Origin: Bacteroidia bacterium
Lineage (GTDB): Bacteria > Bacteroidota > Bacteroidia > UKL13-3
Reading direction: 5' to 3'
Length of the DNA: 6,439 bases
Assembly (NCBI GenBank): GCA_019454865.1
Contig: JACFNJ010000068.1
Coordinates: forward strand, 1-6,439
The notes beneath the pieces were generated by a model. That model saw only the letters and a list, made by a program, of their open reading frames with translations. It was not told the DNA's origin and did no database searches. Positions 1 through 6,439 of the stretch are shown here, one piece after another (within the stretch, counting starts at the first letter, position 1; each line of letters starts with the position of its first letter). Position numbers and translations under genes: made by a program.

Positions 1-671
1 ATTATTACACTAAAAATCCCACATTAGATACATCAACTTTTACCTATATGATAAACATGGATATGGTAGGTAGATTAGATACTATTAAACATAGTTTTGT
101 AATTAGTGGAACAGGTACATCTCCAATTTGGAACACTACATTAAAGAATGTGCCTAGCAATTTAAAAGTAAAATTTGATGAAAGCGGTACAGGCGCTAGC
201 GACCATACTTCATTTTATTATATCAATATTCCTGCGTTACACTTTTTCACGGGCTCACATTTTGATTATCATAAACCAAGTGATGATGCAGATAAAATCA
301 ATTACAAGGGTACCGTACAAATTATAGATTACATTTATAACTTAGTTGGCTCTTTAGATAATAGCGGGAAATTGAAATTTACACCTACAGCACAAGACAC
401 AACAGCCAAGGTACGATTTAAAGTTACATTAGGTGTAATGCCGGATTATCTTTATGATGGAAAAGGATTAAAAGTAGATGGAGTAACAACAGGAAAACCT
501 GCACAGATTGCAGGAGTTAAACGTGGTGATTTAATAATTAAGTTAGGTGATACAATTGTACAGGATATGCAATCGTATATGAAATCCCTATCTCAATTTA
601 ATAAAGGAGATGAAACAAAAGTTGTTGTTGTACGTGATGGGAAAGAATTAGAACTTCCGATAAAATTCTAA
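1..671 (+). CDS. M28-family zinc aminopeptidase with C-terminal PDZ domain (3' part only)
   Basis: The reading frame is open from base 3, so the gene begins outside the window; the ATG at 48 is internal. About 222 residues are visible. Near the start, INMDMVGR matches the M28 block that carries one zinc-ligand Asp (visible residue 20). Further on come SDHTSFY and HFDYHKPSDD, where the His (residue 90) fits the last zinc ligand of the family. The remaining ligands and the catalytic Glu would lie upstream. Residues from about 138 to the end form a PDZ domain, with LGV followed by a carboxylate-loop-like stretch, PAQIAGVKRGDLIIKLGD, and a final strand ending in LELPIKF. M28 enzymes remove N-terminal amino acids from peptides and in Bacteroidota are usually exported, but the signal peptide cannot be seen here. 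The PDZ domain probably binds a substrate or partner C-terminus. The stop codon lies 5 bases from the stop of the convergent SprT-like gene. The family call is secure; the substrate is unknown. Confidence 0.9.
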   Translation, partial: YYTKNPTLDTSTFTYMINMDMVGRLDTIKHSFVISGTGTSPIWNTTLKNVPSNLKVKFDESGTGASDHTSFYYINIPALHFFTGSHFDYHKPSDDADKINYKGTVQIIDYIYNLVGSLDNSGKLKFTPTAQDTTAKVRFKVTLGVMPDYLYDGKGLKVDGVTTGKPAQIAGVKRGDLIIKLGDTIVQDMQSYMKSLSQFNKGDETKVVVVRDGKELELPIKF

Positions 672-676
672 TCGAA

Positions 677-1327
677 CTAAACCTTAATCACTTTAGCCAA
701 TGATGGCACTTTATATAACTTATCATTAATTACAGATTTGCACACTGTATATGTTCGTAATGGATTTTGTTTTATAAAGATTTGTCGTGATTTAATTGAT
801 AGTTTAAATTTTTCTCCTTCATTAAGATCATTTAAAGTTGTGTAATTTTTTTTGGTATCAAATTGCATTAAAACTCCATGTAACTTTGGGTCGGCACTGT
901 GCGAATATTTTGGATTTTTCATGTGAGCTATTATTGCAAATTTCAATACATTAGGAAAAATATCCTTTTGCAAAAAAGGAAACATTTGTTGTTTAAATTC
1001 ATTTTTCCACTCTGTACCATGCGCATCAATTGAATTACCATATTTTAAAAAAGTAGTGTGATGTGCCAATTCATGAATAAATGTAAACAGAAATTCATAG
1101 GGATTTAAATTATGGTTAACTGTAATTCTGCCGCTTTTACTTTTAGGCAGATACTGGTAATCCCCAAATTTAGTTTTCCGCTCAACTTCAATATGCAAAT
1201 TCAAACGATAATGAATTATAAGCTCACAACATAATTCTAAAGCATTGAATGGAACATACGATTTTAAGATTTCCATTAGCTTCAATTTGTGATTTTGAAA
1301 CTCATTTAAACTTACATTAATTTCCAT
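677..1327 (-). CDS. SprT-like zinc metallopeptidase domain protein
   Basis: This complete gene encodes 216 residues. The start is fixed because an in-frame TAA (1328-1330) directly precedes the ATG. Residues 85-89 read HELAH, the HExxH zinc-binding and catalytic motif with Glu86 as the general base. His103 in DAHGTEW is the expected third zinc ligand, as in SprT and SPRTN (gluzincin-like fold). Residues 20-45 and 66-80 match the family's helix and strand leading into the active helix. E. coli SprT has a C-terminal Cys-rich zinc ribbon; this protein has only Cys33, Cys34 and Cys196, so no ribbon can form. Its tail (about 168-216), with GEKFKLSIKSRQIFI and ending SLAKVIKV, resembles the tail I know from Bacteroidota homologues. 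No signal peptide or membrane segment is seen, so it is probably cytoplasmic. The eukaryotic relative SPRTN cuts DNA-protein crosslinks; whether this protein does is inference. The gene is convergent with the M28 gene and divergent from the 94-residue gene. Confidence 0.88.
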   Translation of the reverse strand: MEINVSLNEFQNHKLKLMEILKSYVPFNALELCCELIIHYRLNLHIEVERKTKFGDYQYLPKSKSGRITVNHNLNPYEFLFTFIHELAHHTTFLKYGNSIDAHGTEWKNEFKQQMFPFLQKDIFPNVLKFAIIAHMKNPKYSHSADPKLHGVLMQFDTKKNYTTLNDLNEGEKFKLSIKSRQIFIKQNPLRTYTVCKSVINDKLYKVPSLAKVIKV

Positions 1328-1340
1328 TTATAATTTTTTA

Positions 1341-1370
1341 TTGTATTTTTAAAATAAATATATACTTTTA
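1341..1370 (+). promoter_or_regulatory. Candidate Bacteroidota-type promoter for the 94-residue gene
   Basis: TTG at 1341-1343 is followed after exactly 19 bases by TACTTTTA at 1363-1370. This fits the Bacteroidota housekeeping sigma consensus (TTTG or TTG, about 19 bases, TAnnTTTG) with only the last base of the -7 element differing. Transcription would start near 1377, leaving a leader of roughly 18 bases before the ATG at 1395. The region is very AT-rich, so a chance match is possible. Confidence 0.4.
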
Positions 1371-1394
1371 CAAAACAATTAAACCTTAATAAGT

Positions 1395-1679
1395 ATGAAC
1401 ACCATTCGCTTAATTAATAAAGAAGACATCCCTAGCGTGAAATTTGTTAGCTATGAAGTGCTTGACAAAGAATCGGATAAGTTACTGCGCAGAGAACTAA
1501 TAGAAAAGGCCATGATATTAGGCAATAGTAGTAAAGGAAAAAGTAAAATATTTTTTATGTCAGAAGATGGCTTATTAGAAGTAGAAACAACAGTATGGCA
1601 AGCATCTGATGATTTAATAACACTAAAAGGTGGCTTAATGATTCCGGTACATTGCATAGAAAGAATTGAGTTGTTATAA
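1395..1679 (+). CDS. Small conserved-looking protein of unknown function (94 residues)
   Basis: I do not recognise a named family. The start is well set: an in-frame TAA sits at 1380-1382, with no other ATG between it and 1395, and a promoter-like sequence lies at a suitable distance upstream. The protein is soluble-looking, with no signal peptide, membrane segment or Cys motif (a single Cys at 87). Residues 24-43 (KESDKLLRRELIEKAM and on) look helical and charged. A basic, Ser/Gly-rich turn follows (44-51). The second half looks like successive beta strands: KIFFMS, LLEVETTVWQA, LITLKGG and MIPVHCIERIELL. This pattern could be a small beta-barrel or SH3-like fold, which is inference. The half containing ITLKGGLMIPVH is reminiscent of small hypothetical proteins I associate with Bacteroidota. 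The gene is expressed away from the SprT-like gene and converges on the antiporter gene. A reverse-frame reading over the same bases (1451-1687) is treated as a shadow. Confidence 0.75.
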   Translation: MNTIRLINKEDIPSVKFVSYEVLDKESDKLLRRELIEKAMILGNSSKGKSKIFFMSEDGLLEVETTVWQASDDLITLKGGLMIPVHCIERIELL

Positions 1680-1682
1680 CTT

Positions 1683-1703
1683 TTCAATTACAAATTGAAT
1701 TTT
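1683..1703 (+). terminator. Weak hairpin plus T-run after the 94-residue gene
   Basis: TTCAATT (1683-1689) and AATTGAA (1693-1699) form a perfect 7-bp stem with a 3-base ACA loop. Four T residues follow (1700-1703), four bases after the stop codon. The layout is that of a rho-independent terminator for the plus strand, but the stem has only one G-C pair and would be weak. Read on the minus strand, the same stem lies just past the antiporter stop but lacks a following T-run, so it is a poor terminator for that side. Confidence 0.4.
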
Positions 1704-1705
1704 AC

Positions 1706-3862
1706 TTAATCGGTTTCTTTTTTTGTAAAAATTGAACTGATTTCTTTACCAATTTTTTGCGCTACATTAATTCCTTTATTTAATGTATCTGTAGAAATCA
1801 TATCATCATATTGACTGTTTGAACCATCACCAAATTGCTGAGGATAAATTACCAACTTACTGTTATTAGGAAAATATTTTTCAATTTTAGTAGGCAATTG
1901 ATCAAGCACTGAAAGATATGAAGCAGCACCTTTACGTGCGGATACCAAAACAAACAAGTCATCTTTATCAATATTTCTTGATAGTATTAAAAAGTCATCC
2001 CATTCACTAAATAATTCGAATTGAATTGAAATATTAATTTTTGATTCATCAAGATACCTTTTTATTGCTTTATGAGTAGCATCATTGGCAAAAACCTTCA
2101 TTGTAATACTTAACTCTTGTGATAATGCTGCTAATTTGCTAAGCCACATACCGAAACCGTTTTCAAATTCCGAAAAAGGAGGAGCGGCAACTATTATTTG
2201 CTTATGCTGCACCATAGGATTCTCTATATAACAGATAAATGTAGTTTTATCGGTATTGCTCAATATACTATCTATATTCTCTCCAATTAGTTTATCTATT
2301 ATACCAATTTTTTGAGGCCATCCCAAAACAATTGTATCAGCCATAATCTCTCGAGATATTCTATTTATACCACTTGCAGCATTAAAATCAATTGTTGTTA
2401 GCACATTTACTTTTACCTCAGATGCGGATGCTTGCATAACATAATTCTCTAATTTTTCACGGGCTTTGATTATATTTTTTTCAGCCTCGGTATCATTAGA
2501 AACTACAGATAAAATTGAAACCGGATTAGCTGATTTCTTATCTTTAATTAATATTGCAAAATCCAATATCTTCGAAATATTAGCAAAGTTAGCTACCGGT
2601 AACAAAATATGTTCTGTATTTAACAATGCAGTTTGTGTAACAGTACTTACTTCCCCATCTGCCTCAATTACAATTTTTTTAGCAGCTTTTTCAGTAGCAA
2701 AAGAAGCAACAATACAAGTTACTAATATTAAAATAATGGTTCCGTTTAAGATATTTTCATCAATAATTTTTGCCTCATATCCTACCAATATCACTGCTAA
2801 GGTTGCAGCGGCATGTGCACTGCTTAGTCCAAAAATAAGCTGACGCTGAGCACCTGTATATTTAAATACTAATTGTGTAAACAATGCAGCTAACCATTTT
2901 CCAAAAATTGCAACAACGGATAATGTACCTGCTACTATTAATGCTGTAGGCCCGCTTAGTATAACACTAATATCTACTATCATTCCTACACTTATCAAAA
3001 AAAATGGAATGAATAGCGAATTACCTATAAACTCAATTCTATTCATTAATGCAGAAGAATGCGGAATTAATTTATTTAAAGCCAACCCTGCCACAAACGC
3101 TCCTATAATGGCTTCTACTCCGGCAACCTCAGCTAAGAATGCTGCAAAAAACACAATAGACAATACAAAAATATAATGCGAGTGTTTTTCACTTTCGAGC
3201 TTTTGAAAAAACCATTTTGCAAATCGAGGTATTATAATAAACATTATTGCCGTGAATATTGCTAATGAAACACCTAAACGAATCCAAAAATCTTGGTTTA
3301 AACTCCCTTGACTACTACCAATTATAACAGCCAAAATAATTAGAACAGCAGTATCTGTTAATATTGTTCCGCCTACGGTAATGGCTACGGCCTGATTTTT
3401 AGATACACCAAACTTGCTTACTATTGGATAAGCTACTAATGTATGTGTAGCAAACATACTAGCAGTTAACAAACTAGTATTGAAATTATATCCCAACAAA
3501 TAATGGCATACAGGAAAGCCAATTGACAATGGAATTATAAATGTAAAAAAACCAAACAATAAACTTTTATTTCTGTTTGCTTTAAACTCATTCAGATCCA
3601 ACTCAAGCCCCGCAATAAACATGATATATAAAAGCCCTATTGTAGAAAACAAATCAACTGCCGAATTTTTTTCTAACACATACAAGCCATGAGGACCTAT
3701 TATTACACCAGCAATAATTAAACCGATAATTCCCGGTATATTAAGTTTGCGTAATAAAATTGGAGACAATAAAATAATGAACAATATCAAAGAAAAAACC
3801 AATACAGGGTTTTCTAAAGGAAGTTCAAATTCATGGCGTAAATGCGTAAAAAAATCAGTCAT
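1706..3862 (-). CDS. CPA2-type cation:proton antiporter with C-terminal USP-like modules
   Basis: This is a 718-residue inner-membrane protein. An in-frame stop at 3869-3871 makes the ATG at 3862 the first possible one. Residues 16-392 hold about 12-13 hydrophobic segments of the Na+/H+ exchanger fold (CPA2, Kef/GerN/NapA group). Family landmarks are IPGIIGLIIAGVIIGPHGL (42-60), FIAGLELDL (82-90), FIPFFLISVGM (284-294) and FGLSSAHAAATLA (344-356). The ion-binding position in the discontinuous helix reads Thr169-Asp170, where electrogenic relatives have Asp-Asp and KefC-like ones Gln-Asp. The transport Asp is therefore kept. Cations (Na+ or K+) would be exchanged for protons for pH and salt homeostasis; ion choice and stoichiometry cannot be read from sequence. 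There is no NAD-binding RCK/TrkA-N domain. Instead, residues about 415-545 and 553-690 look like two alpha/beta USP-like modules, both without a clean GxxG-x9-G(S/T) ATP motif. The gene lies 51 bases after clpC on the same strand and may be co-transcribed with it. Confidence 0.9.
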   Translation of the reverse strand: MTDFFTHLRHEFELPLENPVLVFSLILFIILLSPILLRKLNIPGIIGLIIAGVIIGPHGLYVLEKNSAVDLFSTIGLLYIMFIAGLELDLNEFKANRNKSLLFGFFTFIIPLSIGFPVCHYLLGYNFNTSLLTASMFATHTLVAYPIVSKFGVSKNQAVAITVGGTILTDTAVLIILAVIIGSSQGSLNQDFWIRLGVSLAIFTAIMFIIIPRFAKWFFQKLESEKHSHYIFVLSIVFFAAFLAEVAGVEAIIGAFVAGLALNKLIPHSSALMNRIEFIGNSLFIPFFLISVGMIVDISVILSGPTALIVAGTLSVVAIFGKWLAALFTQLVFKYTGAQRQLIFGLSSAHAAATLAVILVGYEAKIIDENILNGTIILILVTCIVASFATEKAAKKIVIEADGEVSTVTQTALLNTEHILLPVANFANISKILDFAILIKDKKSANPVSILSVVSNDTEAEKNIIKAREKLENYVMQASASEVKVNVLTTIDFNAASGINRISREIMADTIVLGWPQKIGIIDKLIGENIDSILSNTDKTTFICYIENPMVQHKQIIVAAPPFSEFENGFGMWLSKLAALSQELSITMKVFANDATHKAIKRYLDESKINISIQFELFSEWDDFLILSRNIDKDDLFVLVSARKGAASYLSVLDQLPTKIEKYFPNNSKLVIYPQQFGDGSNSQYDDMISTDTLNKGINVAQKIGKEISSIFTKKETD

Positions 3863-3913
3863 TAGTAATTAGAGTAGTTATACGTTAAAGATATTTCTGT
3901 AAGCAAAAAGAAA

Positions 3914-6439
3914 TTAGTTTTCGGATGGTGTATCCTTTTTCTTCTTTTCTTTTTTCTTTCCTATTGAGATTTTCAATTCATTCTCGTTTTGCTCTTTATT
4001 GTAATCAATCTCAATAACAGCAGACTCTCCCTGTGGTATTTTCAACAGTTCTTCAGCAACAGGATCTTCCAAATATTTTTGTATGGTACGGGCAAGTGGT
4101 CTGGCTCCCATATCCGGGTCAAACCCTTTTATAGCCATAAACTCTTTCGCTTCATCACTAATTTTAAAAGTAAAACCAAGTTCAGCTACCCGATTAAATA
4201 GCTTTTCCAAATTAATGTCTAATATCTTATGAATAGCCTCTTGATTCAATTGATTAAATACAATGATATCATCAATCCGATTTAAAAATTCCGGAGAAAA
4301 GAAGCGCTTCAATGCGTTTTCAATTACAATTTTTGCATTAGCATCTGCTTGAGCAGCTTTGCTTGGAGTAGAAAACCCAACACCGGAGCCAAACTCTTTT
4401 AACTGACGGCTTCCAATATTCGAAGTCATTATGATGATTGTATTTCTAAAATCAACCTTGCGCCCTAAGCTATCTGTTATAAATCCTTCGTCTAACACCT
4501 GAAGTAAGATATTAAAAACATCCGGATGTGCCTTTTCAATTTCATCCAATAAAACTACCGCATAAGGTTTCCTACGAATTTTTTCAGTTAATTGCCCACC
4601 TTCTTCGTACCCTATATATCCCGGAGGAGCACCGACTAATCTACTTACAGCAAATTTTTCCATGTACTCACTCATGTCAATACGTACTATCGAATCATCG
4701 CTATCAAATAAATATTTAGCTAAAACTTTTGCCATTTCTGTTTTTCCAACTCCGGTAGGACCCAAAAAGATGAAAGAACCAATTGGTTTGTTTGGATTTT
4801 TTAATCCGGCTCGCGTACGCTGAATTGCTTTTGATAATTTAGTTATAGCCGCATCTTGTCCAATTACTTTACCTTGCAAATCTTCAGGCATACTTAAAAG
4901 TTTTTGTCCTTCGCTTTGAGCTATTCTTTTTACCGGCACACCGGTCATCATCGCAATTACTTCTGAAATATCTTCTTCAGTAACTCGATAGCGTTGCAGC
5001 TTTGTTTCTTCTTCCCACTTTTGTTTTTCAACTTCAAGTTGCTCCAACAAATGTTTTTCTTTATCTCTTAACTTTGCTGCTTCTTCATATCGCTGGCTTT
5101 TTACCACATGGTTTTTCTCTACTTTAATATCTTCAATCGCTTTTTCTAAATCCAGTACATTTTGAGGTACATGTATATTGCTTATGTGCACTCGTGCACC
5201 TGCCTCGTCCAATACATCAATTGCTTTATCCGGCAAGTGTCTATCGGTAATATACCTATTGCTTAACTTTACACAAGCTTCTAATGCGGAGTCTTCATAA
5301 ATTACATTATGGTGTTCTTCGTATTTACCTTTAATGTTATTTAATATTTGAACAGTTTCTTCCGGTGATGTAGGATTAACTAACACTGCCTGAAAACGTC
5401 TTTCCAATGCTCCATCTTTTTCAATGTATTGTCTGTACTCATCCAATGTAGTAGCACCAATACATTGTATTTCGCCACGCGATAAAGCCGGCTTAAACAT
5501 ATTGCTTGCATCCAAGCTACCACTTGCACCACCAGCTCCAACAATTGTATGAATCTCATCAATAAATAAAATCACATCAGGCGATTTTTCCAATTCACTC
5601 ATCACTGCTTTCATTCTTTCTTCAAACTGCCCACGATACTTTGTTCCAGCAACCAAACTTGCCAAATCAAGCATTATTACTCGCTTATTAAATAACACCC
5701 GCGAAACCTTTCTTTGTACAATACGTAAAGCCAAACCTTCGGCAATTGCTGTTTTACCAACGCCAGGCTCACCTATTAATACCGGATTGTTTTTCTTCCG
5801 TCTGCTCAATATTTGCGAAACTCGCTCTATTTCTTTTTCACGTCCTATTATTGGGTCTAATTTTCCATCTTCTGCATTTTTAGTTAAGTCTCTTCCAAAA
5901 TTATCCAGTACAGGTGTTTTAGATTTGCTGTCAGTTTTGCGTATAGGTTCAAGTGGCTTACGAGTTTCTTCACGATAGTAATCATCATCCGATGCATCTG
6001 AACTAGATTCATTTTTTATGTCAGAAACATTATTTTCAATTGCTGATTTAAAAATATCGTATGCTACTCCGTATTGTGATAATATTTGTGATGCCAAATT
6101 ATCTTCATCACGTAAAATTGACAATAATAAATGTTCGGTTCCTATAATGTCAGTTTTGAAAATTTTAGCTTCCAGATATGTTATTTTCAAAACTTTCTCT
6201 GCCTGTTTGGTTAAAGGTATATTAACTAAGTTAATGTTATTATTTGCAGTACCTTTAATTGCATCTTCTATTGATCGTTTTAAACGAACGATATCCACAT
6301 CAATGGCTTTAAGGGTTCTTATGGCTTTGCCATCACCTTCACGGATAAGTCCCAAAAGCAGATGTTCTGTTCCAATATAGTCGTGCCCAAGTCGAATAGC
6401 TTCTTCTCTGCTATAACTAATTACATCTTTTACTCTAGG
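3914..6439 (-). CDS. clpC: ClpC-type AAA+ protease chaperone (5' end just outside the window)
   Basis: The frame stays open to base 6439; 841 residues are visible and only about five to ten are missing. The TTG at 6355 is an internal Leu, not the start. Domains in visible numbering begin with two Clp N repeats (1-70 and about 76-138, each containing IGTEHLLL), then an acidic Ser/Asp-rich linker (about 138-178). The first AAA+ module has Walker A GEPGVGKT (223-230), Walker B ILFIDE (290-295) and arginine pair 347-348. A short middle domain carries a UVR-like motif (QRYEEAAKLRDKEKHLLEQL, about 449-468). The second AAA+ module has Walker A GPTGVGKT (560-567), Walker B VVLLDE (628-633) and sensor-2 GARPLAR (778-784). 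VGF at 687-689 is the loop that docks on ClpP. The short middle domain and VGF separate it from the disaggregase ClpB. It unfolds proteins for ClpP degradation in the cytoplasm. The tail is Lys-rich. Promoter and any CtsR-type site lie outside the window. Confidence 0.97.
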   Translation of the reverse strand, partial: PRVKDVISYSREEAIRLGHDYIGTEHLLLGLIREGDGKAIRTLKAIDVDIVRLKRSIEDAIKGTANNNINLVNIPLTKQAEKVLKITYLEAKIFKTDIIGTEHLLLSILRDEDNLASQILSQYGVAYDIFKSAIENNVSDIKNESSSDASDDDYYREETRKPLEPIRKTDSKSKTPVLDNFGRDLTKNAEDGKLDPIIGREKEIERVSQILSRRKKNNPVLIGEPGVGKTAIAEGLALRIVQRKVSRVLFNKRVIMLDLASLVAGTKYRGQFEERMKAVMSELEKSPDVILFIDEIHTIVGAGGASGSLDASNMFKPALSRGEIQCIGATTLDEYRQYIEKDGALERRFQAVLVNPTSPEETVQILNNIKGKYEEHHNVIYEDSALEACVKLSNRYITDRHLPDKAIDVLDEAGARVHISNIHVPQNVLDLEKAIEDIKVEKNHVVKSQRYEEAAKLRDKEKHLLEQLEVEKQKWEEETKLQRYRVTEEDISEVIAMMTGVPVKRIAQSEGQKLLSMPEDLQGKVIGQDAAITKLSKAIQRTRAGLKNPNKPIGSFIFLGPTGVGKTEMAKVLAKYLFDSDDSIVRIDMSEYMEKFAVSRLVGAPPGYIGYEEGGQLTEKIRRKPYAVVLLDEIEKAHPDVFNILLQVLDEGFITDSLGRKVDFRNTIIIMTSNIGSRQLKEFGSGVGFSTPSKAAQADANAKIVIENALKRFFSPEFLNRIDDIIVFNQLNQEAIHKILDINLEKLFNRVAELGFTFKISDEAKEFMAIKGFDPDMGARPLARTIQKYLEDPVAEELLKIPQGESAVIEIDYNKEQNENELKISIGKKKEKKKKDTPSEN

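Noticed and set aside
48..50. ATG at 48 as the start of a short stand-alone PDZ protein.
   Set aside because: The frame is open back to base 3 and this Met lies inside the conserved M28 block; without the upstream part the zinc site would be incomplete.
678..1390. An 11-base direct repeat (TAAACCTTAAT) at 678-688 and 1380-1390 that brackets the SprT-like gene, suggesting a target-site duplication.
   Set aside because: By rough estimate several 11-base matches are expected by chance in AT-rich sequence of this length. One copy encodes the gene's own last codons, and there is no transposase or inverted-repeat end.
1451..1687. Minus-strand open frame of 78 residues opposite the small orphan gene.
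   Set aside because: It fully overlaps a better-supported plus-strand gene, is Ser-rich low-complexity in the manner of a reverse-frame shadow, and has no promoter or family resemblance.
2466..2843. Plus-strand open frame of 125 residues inside the antiporter gene.
   Set aside because: It is antisense to a clear coding region, and its hydrophobic pattern mirrors the membrane segments of the real gene.
3886..3893. A -7-like TATCTTTA on the minus strand in the gap before the antiporter gene.
   Set aside because: The nearest TTTG upstream (3907-3904) is only 10 bases away instead of about 19, so it does not form a proper Bacteroidota promoter.
6353..6355. TTG at 6355 as the start codon of clpC.
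   Set aside because: The frame continues to 6439 and encodes the conserved N-domain start (PRVKDVISYSREEAIRLGHD), so this codon is an internal Leu.
6018..6380. Plus-strand open frame of 120 residues opposite the 5' part of clpC.
   Set aside because: It is antisense to highly conserved Clp N-domain codons and has no recognisable motifs.

Overview
The window is AT-rich, gene-dense and reads as ordinary chromosomal core sequence from a member of the Bacteroidota. The phylum call rests on several things: a PDZ-fused M28 peptidase, a SprT-like protein with a C-terminal half of the kind I associate with this phylum, an antiporter fused to USP-like modules, the lack of Shine-Dalgarno sequences ahead of the genes, and one promoter-like sequence matching the Bacteroidota pattern (TTG, 19 bases, TAnnTTTR). 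I cannot name the genus.

Layout, left to right. Positions 1-671 (+) are the 3' end of an M28-family zinc aminopeptidase with a C-terminal PDZ domain. It converges, with only 5 bases between the stop codons, on a complete SprT-like zinc metallopeptidase gene (677-1327, -). A 67-base AT-rich gap then separates that gene from a divergent small gene for a 94-residue protein of unknown function (1395-1679, +). The small gene ends in a short AT-rich hairpin and T-run and converges on a two-gene minus-strand block. The block reads clpC (3914-6439, lacking only its first few codons beyond the right edge) followed 51 bases downstream by a CPA2-type cation:proton antiporter with a cytosolic tail of two USP-like modules (1706-3862).

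Functionally this is housekeeping and stress physiology: regulated proteolysis (ClpC with a ClpP partner encoded elsewhere), ion and pH homeostasis (antiporter), a SprT-like protease, and extracytoplasmic peptide breakdown (M28). The only likely co-transcribed pair is clpC and the antiporter. I see no RNA gene, CRISPR array, insertion sequence, prophage, defence or secondary-metabolite genes, and no convincing undescribed multi-gene system. The points most worth a second look are the antiporter's architecture and altered ion-binding motif, the small orphan gene, and the SprT-like protein's lack of a zinc ribbon.
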